Assembly (NCBI RefSeq): GCF_947503875.1
Contig: NZ_CANNFH010000001.1
Span: forward strand, 62,001 to 126,000
Direction of reading: 5' to 3'
DNA from: an uncultured Polaribacter sp.
GTDB lineage: Bacteria; Bacteroidota; Bacteroidia; Flavobacteriales; Flavobacteriaceae
Length of the DNA stretch: 64,000 nt
Of this stretch, positions 19,923-28,534 are shown piece after piece. Both the position numbers and the translations under genes were made by a program. The notes under the pieces were generated by a model, which searched no databases, had not been told where the DNA came from, and was given only the letters and a program-made list of their open reading frames with translations. The first letter of the stretch is position 1. Every line of letters starts with the position of its first letter.

Positions 19923-21548
19923 ATGTTCATAAAGTGTTTCAAGTTTTTTTTTTATTGTACCATAGTAATAGTGTTTGTTGGGTGTAGTTCAGATGTAGCT
20001 ACAGATCCTAACGATCCAAAGTTTGATGTTCCAAAAGAAGGGATAACACTTAATTTGAATACAACATTTCAAGAAATAAATCATTTTGGGGCTTCAGGTG
20101 GTTTTCAAGACCAATGGGTTGGAAAATGGCCTGAAGCATCTAAAGAACCTATTGCAAAGTTACTTTTTAGTAACGAAAACGATGCTCAAGGGAATCCTCA
20201 GGGAATTGGTTTGTCACTTTGGCGAACTGTAATAGGTGATGGAGCTGCAGATCAGGATAATAGTGGGTTTAGAGCGTCTTCTTGGTTTAGAGAAACTGAA
20301 TGTTTTTTAGACGAAGCTGGTAATTATGATTGGTCAAAACAAGCTGGAGAGCGTTGGTTTTTAGATAAAGCAAGAGCGTATGGGGTCTCTAAATTTACAG
20401 CTTGGGCAACAACTCCACCTTATTTTATGACCAAAAATGGATACACTTTTAGTACTAGCGATGTAAGTAGTTTTAATTGTCCTGAATCAAATTATTTAGC
20501 TTACTCAAAGTTTTTAGCAAGTGTTTTGAAGCACTATGAGGATGAAGGTTTTAATTTTGAAAATGTCTGTGCTTTTAATGAAACTCAATACGAGTGGAAT
20601 GCTGTTGTTGGTAATTCTACTCAATCAGGAACAAAAGCATTTAATTCAGAAGTTGCAGTAGTAACAAAAATAATGGATAAGGAATTCACAAATCAGGGAG
20701 TTAAAGCAAAAATTATGATTCCTGAAGCAGCACAGTTAAAATATTTGTTTGAAGGTTCTCAAAATACAACCAATCAAGTAAACGATTTTTTCAACCCATC
20801 AAGTGTTAATTATATTGGTGATTTATCAAATTTATCTAAACATATTGCTGGTCATAGTTATTTTAGTAATGGCTCAACAAGTGAATCACTCAGGCAACGT
20901 AAATCTCTAAATACAACTTTATCTAATTTTGGATTAGATTATTGGCAGACCGAATATAGTTTGTTAGGTGTTGGTTATCAGCAAGGTTTAGATGTTTCTA
21001 CATTTAGAGAGATAGATTATGCGCTTTGGTTAAGTAGAATTATTCATACAGATTTGGTTTTTGGAAATGCTACAGGATGGAGTTTTTGGACTGCACTAAA
21101 TCAATCTACATTCGGAGACCATCCATTTCGTTTTAATCTTATTTTATATGAACCAAACACAAATTCACCATCACATACAGATGGTACTTATAAAGCTAAT
21201 AAGTTGCTTTGGGCATTAGGGAACTATAGTAGATTTATAAAGCCCAATATGGTTCGTTTTCAAGTGATAGATCCTGATTATAATGATGAAACCTCGGTTG
21301 AAAATTTTATGATTTCAGGATATAAAAATACAAGTACAAAAGAGATTGTGTTGGTATGTGTAAATAATACAGATGAAAATAGAAAGATTTCTTTTGAAAA
21401 CTATGGACAAGATTTCGAGGTTGTTAATAATTCTTTCGATGTATATGAAACTTCTAATACAACAAACTTAAGAAAGTCTACTTTTTCAGTTGAGTCTTTA
21501 TCTATCTCAAGAAAATCTATAGTAACTTTAAAAGCAAAATTAAAATAG
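19923..21548 (+). CDS. GH30-like glycoside hydrolase lipoprotein
   Basis: Clan GH-A pattern: FGASGGFQDQWVG, acid/base region VCAFNETQYEW, nucleophile region DYWQTEYSLLG; similar to 23148..24704. Confidence 0.75.
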   Translation: MFIKCFKFFFYCTIVIVFVGCSSDVATDPNDPKFDVPKEGITLNLNTTFQEINHFGASGGFQDQWVGKWPEASKEPIAKLLFSNENDAQGNPQGIGLSLWRTVIGDGAADQDNSGFRASSWFRETECFLDEAGNYDWSKQAGERWFLDKARAYGVSKFTAWATTPPYFMTKNGYTFSTSDVSSFNCPESNYLAYSKFLASVLKHYEDEGFNFENVCAFNETQYEWNAVVGNSTQSGTKAFNSEVAVVTKIMDKEFTNQGVKAKIMIPEAAQLKYLFEGSQNTTNQVNDFFNPSSVNYIGDLSNLSKHIAGHSYFSNGSTSESLRQRKSLNTTLSNFGLDYWQTEYSLLGVGYQQGLDVSTFREIDYALWLSRIIHTDLVFGNATGWSFWTALNQSTFGDHPFRFNLILYEPNTNSPSHTDGTYKANKLLWALGNYSRFIKPNMVRFQVIDPDYNDETSVENFMISGYKNTSTKEIVLVCVNNTDENRKISFENYGQDFEVVNNSFDVYETSNTTNLRKSTFSVESLSISRKSIVTLKAKLK

Positions 21549-21591
21549 TAAAAAACATATAATTTTTATAAAAATAAAAATAACAAAGCAT

Positions 21592-23040
21592 ATGAATAAT
21601 AGTAAACTTTTAAAATCAATAATTTTCTTTACAGTGTTTGGTGTACTTTTGTTGGGGTGTAGTCCTAATGATGCAACAGATCCTAACGATCCAATTTTTG
21701 ATGATATAGATGACGAAGTGATTGTTGGAGGAGAGCTTGAATTTGACGTAGAATTATCTGTTGATGCCTCTGATGGGGTAGATATAAATCCAGATATTTT
21801 TGGTGTTAATAATGATTGGAGAAGAGTACCAGACAATACATTTTCTACTTTTGCTAATACACTAGATGATATGGGTTTAAGTGCAAAGGTATTTCGTTAT
21901 CCTGGTGGTTGGGAGTCAGAATTTTATGCTTGGACTTCTAATACTACTCCAAATTGGCCAAGTGCTCCATCAGTACCAGGAGCTTCTGTATCATCCTTAA
22001 AAGAGGAGTTTACAAATTATAGTATCGTTATTCCTACTGTAGATGCAATGAATAGAACAGTTGGTTCTTCTCAATGGAATTCAGCAATTTCAAAATTAAA
22101 GGTAACAGCAGAAAATGCAATTACAGCATCTGGTATTGCAAATGTTTCAAATGGTATTGTAGAGATTGGTAATGAGTGGTGGCTGCAGTTTGCTGGAGGA
22201 TCCTCCAGGTCTCAGAAACTAAACAAATATGTAAGTATTGCTATGGAATTGGCAGAACATATTGATGAGAAATTCCCAAATCACAAATTTAAATTACTAA
22301 TAAATGGAGATTATACTGTGCCTGAAGAGTTTACTACCATGAAACAAAGGTTTACAAAAGCCTATGATGTAATAGATGGAGTTGCACTACATACTTACAC
22401 AGGATATACTACTGATACACACAATATTGCAGATTTAGAAAAGCGAATTATAGATTGTGCGAATAATTTCAATCCTAACAAAAATTTTAAATATTTATCT
22501 GAGTGGATGCCTTCTAGAGATTACAATGAAAGAGCATTATATATGGAAGCAGCAAATATCATTCCAGATATTATTCATATATATGCAAGAACAGGTTCTG
22601 AAGCAGCAGCCTATTGGCCACCAGTAAATACACCTGTTCCTGGTTTAGGATTAACAAATTGGAATTTTTCAAAAATTTTCCCAGCAGGACAGATTATGGG
22701 AGATATGGGAAAATCTTATAGAGGAAAAGCTTTAAAAACAACTTCAAACCGTTTTCATATTGCTGCAGCATTACAAGATGAAAATACTATGGTTTTATAC
22801 ATAACTGGAGCTAAAGAAACTGGTAAAAAAGTAGGTGTAAAAGTAGATGGTTTTATTATATCTTCTATAGAAAGTGTAGAACGTTTTGTTCCTTTTGATT
22901 ACAATGAGTCCAATAAAGCAGAGGCTTATATTGAACAGACTGCAACTGCTAAGTTATCTTCTAATAACGAAGTTGTTTTTGATATTAACAAAGAAGGATT
23001 ATATCAAATTTATAAGATTATTGTAAAAGGTAACAATTAA
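21592..23040 (+). CDS. Clan GH-A glycoside hydrolase, GH51-like
   Basis: Lipobox LLGCSPND; RYPGGWESEFYAW, EIGNEWWLQ (putative acid/base), KYLSEWMPS (putative nucleophile). Confidence 0.55.
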   Translation: MNNSKLLKSIIFFTVFGVLLLGCSPNDATDPNDPIFDDIDDEVIVGGELEFDVELSVDASDGVDINPDIFGVNNDWRRVPDNTFSTFANTLDDMGLSAKVFRYPGGWESEFYAWTSNTTPNWPSAPSVPGASVSSLKEEFTNYSIVIPTVDAMNRTVGSSQWNSAISKLKVTAENAITASGIANVSNGIVEIGNEWWLQFAGGSSRSQKLNKYVSIAMELAEHIDEKFPNHKFKLLINGDYTVPEEFTTMKQRFTKAYDVIDGVALHTYTGYTTDTHNIADLEKRIIDCANNFNPNKNFKYLSEWMPSRDYNERALYMEAANIIPDIIHIYARTGSEAAAYWPPVNTPVPGLGLTNWNFSKIFPAGQIMGDMGKSYRGKALKTTSNRFHIAAALQDENTMVLYITGAKETGKKVGVKVDGFIISSIESVERFVPFDYNESNKAEAYIEQTATAKLSSNNEVVFDINKEGLYQIYKIIVKGNN

Positions 23041-23051
23041 AATAGAGTATT

Positions 23052-23110
23052 ATTGTCCATATTTCTGGTTTTGCTGTCTATTTTTTTTTAAGAATTTAGT
23101 TCTAATTTTG
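23052..23110 (+). promoter_or_regulatory. Predicted AraC-type operator plus promoter, copy C
   Basis: ATTGTCCATAT (23052-23062)-N12-TGTCTATT (23075-23082)-N20-TAATTTTG (23103-23110), upstream of 23148. Confidence 0.8.
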
Positions 23111-23147
23111 ATACAAATAAGCAATTTTGCTCTATACAATTTAGGGG

Positions 23148-24704
23148 ATGTTAAAAACTAATAAATATTTTTTTATCACACCAATCCTTGTTCTATTTTC
23201 AATATTTACCTTGTCTAGTCAATTTTTAAAAGTAAAAATAGATCAAAGTAAAGTATACCAAACAATAGAAGGTTTTGGAGCATCCGATGCTTGGAGGTGT
23301 CAATTTGTTGGTAGTAACTGGCCTTTAATAAAAAGAGAAAAAATAGCCCAATTATTATTTAGTAAAAACAAAGATAGTAATGGGAATCCTAAGGGTATTG
23401 GACTTTCAATTTGGCGGTTTTACATTGGTGCAGGAACAACAGAACAAGGTGAAAATTCAAACATAACAAATGAGTGGAGAAGAAGTGAATCTTTCATAGA
23501 TGTTAATGGAAATTATAACTGGACAAAACAAAAAGGACAACAATGGTTTTTAAATAAAGCAAAAAAATATGGTGTAGACCAATTTTTAGCATTTTCTATT
23601 TCGTCACCAGTTCAATGGACAAAAAATGGGAAGGGTTATAATGGAGATAATAAAGATGGAGAGATGAATTTAAAACCAGAATATTTCGACGAGTATGCTC
23701 AGTTTATGGTGAAGTTTTTAGATCATTTTAAGTCAGAAGGAATTTCTTTTGATTATCTAAGCCCTGTAAATGAACCACAATGGGATTGGGAGAAGAAGTC
23801 ACAAGAAGGTACTCCAGCTACAAATCAGAATATTGTAAAATTATCGAAATTATTAAATGATAAAATAAAAGAAAATAATTTGCCAACTAAAATTGTATTA
23901 GGGGAAGCAGCAGACTTGCGATGGTTATATTCAGATTATGGTAAACCAGAAAGAGGAAATCAAATAAATTATTTTTTTAATACAAAAAATAAAATTGAAA
24001 CTTTAAAAAAAACAATATCTGGTCACAGTTATTTTACAACATGGCCCGTAGACAGTTTAATATCTATAAGAAAGAAACTAAATCATAAATTACAAAATTA
24101 TAATTTAGATTATTGGCAAAGTGAATTTTGTATTCTAGAAAATACAGATGATATTGGTGGTGGTTCTAAAAGAGATTTAGGAATTAATACTGCACTATAT
24201 GTTGCTCGTGTAATTCATGCAGATTTAACAATTGCAAACGCAAGCTCATGGCAATGGTGGACAGCTTTAACAAATGCAGATTATAAAGACGGCTTAATTT
24301 ATCTAGATACAGGAGATAGTAGAGATTTGTTTAATTTAAATAAGATGAAATTCGATGGAGAATTTCATGATTCAAAATTATTATGGGCTTTTGGAAACTT
24401 TTCTAGGTTTGTAAGACCAAAAATGAAAAGAATAAAAATTGAGTTAGATGACTATAAAACACTTGGTGAACAATATAAAGATTTAATGATTTCTGCGTAT
24501 GTAGATCAAGAAAAATCAAAGTTGGTTTTAGTAGCCATTAATTATGGTAAAACAAATAAAACTATTGATTTTTCTGGTTATAAAATAAAAGCGATATACG
24601 AAACATCAAAAGATAAAAATTTAGAGTATCAGAAAGTATCAAATCAAATAATAACATTAAGTGGACGAACAGTTAATACCCTTATTGGAAGTATATCTAA
24701 ATAA
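23148..24704 (+). CDS. GH30-like glycoside hydrolase (possibly endo-beta-1,6-galactanase-like)
   Basis: IEGFGASDAWRCQFVG, LSPVNEPQWDW (acid/base), DYWQSEFCILE (nucleophile), C-terminal beta domain. Confidence 0.75.
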   Translation: MLKTNKYFFITPILVLFSIFTLSSQFLKVKIDQSKVYQTIEGFGASDAWRCQFVGSNWPLIKREKIAQLLFSKNKDSNGNPKGIGLSIWRFYIGAGTTEQGENSNITNEWRRSESFIDVNGNYNWTKQKGQQWFLNKAKKYGVDQFLAFSISSPVQWTKNGKGYNGDNKDGEMNLKPEYFDEYAQFMVKFLDHFKSEGISFDYLSPVNEPQWDWEKKSQEGTPATNQNIVKLSKLLNDKIKENNLPTKIVLGEAADLRWLYSDYGKPERGNQINYFFNTKNKIETLKKTISGHSYFTTWPVDSLISIRKKLNHKLQNYNLDYWQSEFCILENTDDIGGGSKRDLGINTALYVARVIHADLTIANASSWQWWTALTNADYKDGLIYLDTGDSRDLFNLNKMKFDGEFHDSKLLWAFGNFSRFVRPKMKRIKIELDDYKTLGEQYKDLMISAYVDQEKSKLVLVAINYGKTNKTIDFSGYKIKAIYETSKDKNLEYQKVSNQIITLSGRTVNTLIGSISK

Positions 24705-24717
24705 ATAAAAAAAATAT

Positions 24718-26313
24718 ATGAAATTTAATAATAACTATTTTGAATTAGTTTTTAGTCTTTGTTTTGCAGTCATATGTCTAAGTGGCTGCAAAGGCAAAGA
24801 CCCAGTAAAGAAAAAACCAAATATTGTCTTTATTCTTGCAGATGATTTAGGAGCTCATGATTTAAGTTATGCTGGTAGTAAGTATTATGAAACTCCAAAT
24901 ATTGATGCTATTGCTAATGAAGGAGTACAATTTACTCAAGGATATGCTGCAGCTCAAGTATGTAGCCCATCTAGAGCAAGTTTAATGACAGGGCAGTACA
25001 CTGCTCGTCATGGAGTAACAGATTGGATTGGTGCTGCAACTGGAAAGAAATGGGGTGATTATTATAATACGAAAGTTATGCCTCCAGAGTATGCTCATGC
25101 TTTACCTGAAGAAACTATTACAATTGCGGAAGCTTTAAAACAAAACGGATACAAAACATTTTTTGCTGGAAAATGGCATATAGGTGATGAACCTTATTCT
25201 CCAGAAAACAATGGATTTGATATTAATATTGGAGGATGGGAAGTTGGAGGACCAAAAGGAGGATATTATGCTCCTTGGAGAAATCCAAAGTTAGATTACA
25301 AATACGAAGGAGAAAATTTAACAAAACGATTGGCTTTAGAAACAGCTGATTTTATTTCAACTAATAAAGACGAACCTTTTTTTGCTTTCTTGTCCTTTTA
25401 CGCTGTTCATGGTCCTATTCAAACGACCCAAGAGAAATGGAGTAAGTATAGAAATAAAGCTGAAATTCAGGGTATACCTGAATCTGGTTTTGAAATGGAG
25501 GCAAGATTGCCTATCAGAAATGTACAAGATAATCCTATTTACGCAGGTTTAGTAGAATCTATGGATGATGCTGTAGGTGTTGTTTTAAAAAGATTAAAAG
25601 AATTAGGAATTGATGATAATACAATAATAGTTTTTACTTCTGATAATGGTGGTGTAGCAAGTGGAGACGCATTTTCTACAACAAATTTCCCTCTAAGAGG
25701 AGGTAAAGGGTATCAATGGGAAGGTGGTATAAGAGAGCCTTATCTAATAAAAGCACCAATGTTTCACAACACACCCAAATCTGTTGATTATCCTGTTTCA
25801 GGAATCGATTTTTATCCTACACTTTTAGATTTAGTTGGAGCAAAGAAAGATCCTAATCAGATTATAGATGGAGTAAGTTTAGTACCATTATTAAAAGGAA
25901 ATTCCTTAGATAAAAGACCATTATTCTGGCATTATCCTCACTATGGTAACCAAGGAGGTGACCCTGTAAGTATCATCAGAAAAGAAGATTATAAATTGAT
26001 TCACTACTGGGAAGATGGACGTGACGAGTTGTATAATTTAGAGAATGATCCAGGAGAGAAAAATAATATTAGCAAAGAAGAACCAACGGTTGTAAATAAA
26101 TTAAGGAAAGAGTTAGATACGTATTTAAAAAACATAAATGCTAAAATACCTGAGGTATATGCTGATTATGATGCAACTAAAGCAGCTAAAAAATATCAAG
26201 AAAGTAAAACCAGGATGTTAGAACGTTTAGAAAAACAGCGTAAAAATTTCTTAAGTAAAGATTTTGATCCTAACAATAACTGGTATGACAGTAGTTTAAA
26301 TACTAAAGATTAA
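24718..26313 (+). CDS. S1-family sulfatase (lipoprotein)
   Basis: FILADDLGAHD; formylglycine motif VCSPSRASLMTG; FAGKWHIG; FTSDNGG. Confidence 0.95.
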   Translation: MKFNNNYFELVFSLCFAVICLSGCKGKDPVKKKPNIVFILADDLGAHDLSYAGSKYYETPNIDAIANEGVQFTQGYAAAQVCSPSRASLMTGQYTARHGVTDWIGAATGKKWGDYYNTKVMPPEYAHALPEETITIAEALKQNGYKTFFAGKWHIGDEPYSPENNGFDINIGGWEVGGPKGGYYAPWRNPKLDYKYEGENLTKRLALETADFISTNKDEPFFAFLSFYAVHGPIQTTQEKWSKYRNKAEIQGIPESGFEMEARLPIRNVQDNPIYAGLVESMDDAVGVVLKRLKELGIDDNTIIVFTSDNGGVASGDAFSTTNFPLRGGKGYQWEGGIREPYLIKAPMFHNTPKSVDYPVSGIDFYPTLLDLVGAKKDPNQIIDGVSLVPLLKGNSLDKRPLFWHYPHYGNQGGDPVSIIRKEDYKLIHYWEDGRDELYNLENDPGEKNNISKEEPTVVNKLRKELDTYLKNINAKIPEVYADYDATKAAKKYQESKTRMLERLEKQRKNFLSKDFDPNNNWYDSSLNTKD

Positions 26314-26353
26314 CTTTCTGAATTAATAATAATAACACAATCCAACCAAAATA

Positions 26354-27754
26354 ATGTCTAACACAAAATTTAACTTTACCTACTTACTTTTTTTAGCCCT
26401 AGTATCAGCTATGGGTGGCTTTCTTTTCGGATATGATTGGGTAGTAATAGGAGGAGCAAAACCTTTTTATGAATTATTTTTTGATATTGCTTCTCAACCA
26501 ACATTACAAGGATGGGCAATGAGTAGTGCTTTAATAGGTTGTATACTAGGAGCAGTAATCTCTGGTTTTGTAGCTGATAAATTTGGTAGAAAACAACCTT
26601 TAATTTTAGCAGCAGCCTTATTTACACTTTCTGCATTTGGAACGGGTTATGCAAATGAATTTACTCCTTTTATAATTTATCGTTTAATTGGTGGCTTAGG
26701 AATTGGTTTAGCATCTACATTATCGCCAATGTATATCGCAGAAATAGCACCAGCAAAATATAGAGGTCAGTTTGTTGCTATTAACCAACTAACTCTAGTA
26801 ATTGGTATTTTAGCAGCACAAATCGCAAACTTTTTTATAGCAGAAGCAATCCCAGAAAATTATTCACCAAATGAGATACTAGGATCTTGGAATGGCCAAA
26901 CAGGTTGGCGTTGGATGTTTTGGGTAGAACTTATTCCAGCAATATTGTTTTTTGTTTTAATGTTTATTGTACCTAAAAGTCCAAGGTTTTTAGTAAAAAT
27001 AGATAATAAGGAAGCTGCTAAAAATGTGTTAGCAAAAATTGGTGGTAATACTTATGCAGAACAAGAATTAGCCAGTATACAGCAAACACTTCAAGAAGGT
27101 GGAGCTTCTAAAATTAAATTTTCAGATTTTAGTAGTTCTAAAATTAAACCTATTCTAATTATTGGTATCGTATTAGCCATTTTTCAACAATGGTGTGGTA
27201 TCAATATCATTTTTAATTATGCTGAAGAAATCTTTACAGCAGCAGGTTATAGTGTAGGCGATATGCTATTTAATATCGTAATTACAGGTAGTGTAAATTT
27301 AATATTCACACTTATAGCCATGCGAACTGTAGATAGTTGGGGACGTAGAAAGCTAATGCTTTTAGGTTCTGTTGGATTAGGTGTGGTATATCTTATTTTA
27401 GGAGGTGCCTATTATATGGAGTTTACGGGTTGGCCAGTATTACTTTTAGTAATTACAGCCATCGCCATTTATTCAATGTCCCTAGCACCAATTACTTGGG
27501 TGGTTTTATCAGAAATTTTCCCGAATAAAATTAGAGGTGTAGCTATGTCTATTGCCACATTTGCCCTTTGGGTAGCTTCTTTTATACTCACATTTACCTT
27601 TCCTATTTTAAACGATGCATTAGGGGCTTCAGGAACATTTTGGGTGTATGGCCTTATTTGTTTCGCAGGTTTTTTATTCATAAAAAGCAAGTTACCTGAA
27701 ACTAAAGGAAAGAGTTTAGAGGAAATTGAATTGGAATTAACCAAAGATAAATAA
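26354..27754 (+). CDS. Sugar porter family MFS transporter
   Basis: GGFLFGYDWVVIGG, DKFGRKQPL, SPMYIAEIAPAKYRGQ, PKSPRFLV, LPETKGKSLEEIE. Confidence 0.93.
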   Translation: MSNTKFNFTYLLFLALVSAMGGFLFGYDWVVIGGAKPFYELFFDIASQPTLQGWAMSSALIGCILGAVISGFVADKFGRKQPLILAAALFTLSAFGTGYANEFTPFIIYRLIGGLGIGLASTLSPMYIAEIAPAKYRGQFVAINQLTLVIGILAAQIANFFIAEAIPENYSPNEILGSWNGQTGWRWMFWVELIPAILFFVLMFIVPKSPRFLVKIDNKEAAKNVLAKIGGNTYAEQELASIQQTLQEGGASKIKFSDFSSSKIKPILIIGIVLAIFQQWCGINIIFNYAEEIFTAAGYSVGDMLFNIVITGSVNLIFTLIAMRTVDSWGRRKLMLLGSVGLGVVYLILGGAYYMEFTGWPVLLLVITAIAIYSMSLAPITWVVLSEIFPNKIRGVAMSIATFALWVASFILTFTFPILNDALGASGTFWVYGLICFAGFLFIKSKLPETKGKSLEEIELELTKDK

Positions 27755-28510
27755 TTGAAACATCAGATGCTTTTAACATTAAAAAAATATACTATTCTAG
27801 GTTTTGGTTTGCTGTTAACTTTAAATGTTGCTTGTGCTCAACAGAACAGTAAAAAGCATTCAAATGCAGCGCTAGCACCTCATTATTTAGATTCGCTTAA
27901 AAGCAAGTTGAAAGTAAAATGGCCAAAAAACCACACTATAAATTTAGTGTTTCATGGACATTCTGTCCCTACAGGTTATACCACAGGAGGTGTATTAGAT
28001 AGATTAAATGCTTATCCATACAGAACCTTAAAAAAAGTAAACGATTTCTATCCGTATTCTGTTGTTAACACTATTACAACATCAATTGGTGGAGAACAGG
28101 CAGAACAAGGCGCAAAGCGTTTTAAAGAAGAAGTTCTAAATCATAAACCAGATGTTCTTTTTATAGATTACGGATTAAATGATAGAAGTATAGGTCTAGA
28201 ACGTGCAAAGGTTGCTTGGGAAAAAATGATACAACATGCTTTAGCTTATGGGACAAAAGTGATTTTATTAACTCCAACACCAGATTTAAAAGAGAATATA
28301 GCTTCAGAGGATACGCCCTTAGCAAAACATAGCGAACAAATTAGAGCATTGGCTAAAAAGTATAACGTTGGTTTAGTCGATAGTTACGCGCTATTTAAAG
28401 CTTTGGCAGAAATTCAGCCTTTAAAAGGATATATGTCGCAAAATAATCATATCAACCAAAAAGGACATCAATTTGTTGCTGATGCCATTTTTGAATATTT
28501 CAGACTTTAA
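27755..28510 (+). CDS. SGNH/GDSL-type hydrolase (lipoprotein)
   Basis: LVFHGHSVPTGY block I-like, DYGLNDRS, C-terminal NNHINQKGHQFVADAI. Confidence 0.75.
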   Translation: MKHQMLLTLKKYTILGFGLLLTLNVACAQQNSKKHSNAALAPHYLDSLKSKLKVKWPKNHTINLVFHGHSVPTGYTTGGVLDRLNAYPYRTLKKVNDFYPYSVVNTITTSIGGEQAEQGAKRFKEEVLNHKPDVLFIDYGLNDRSIGLERAKVAWEKMIQHALAYGTKVILLTPTPDLKENIASEDTPLAKHSEQIRALAKKYNVGLVDSYALFKALAEIQPLKGYMSQNNHINQKGHQFVADAIFEYFRL

Positions 28511-28534
28511 TATATAAACAACAATATAAACTAA

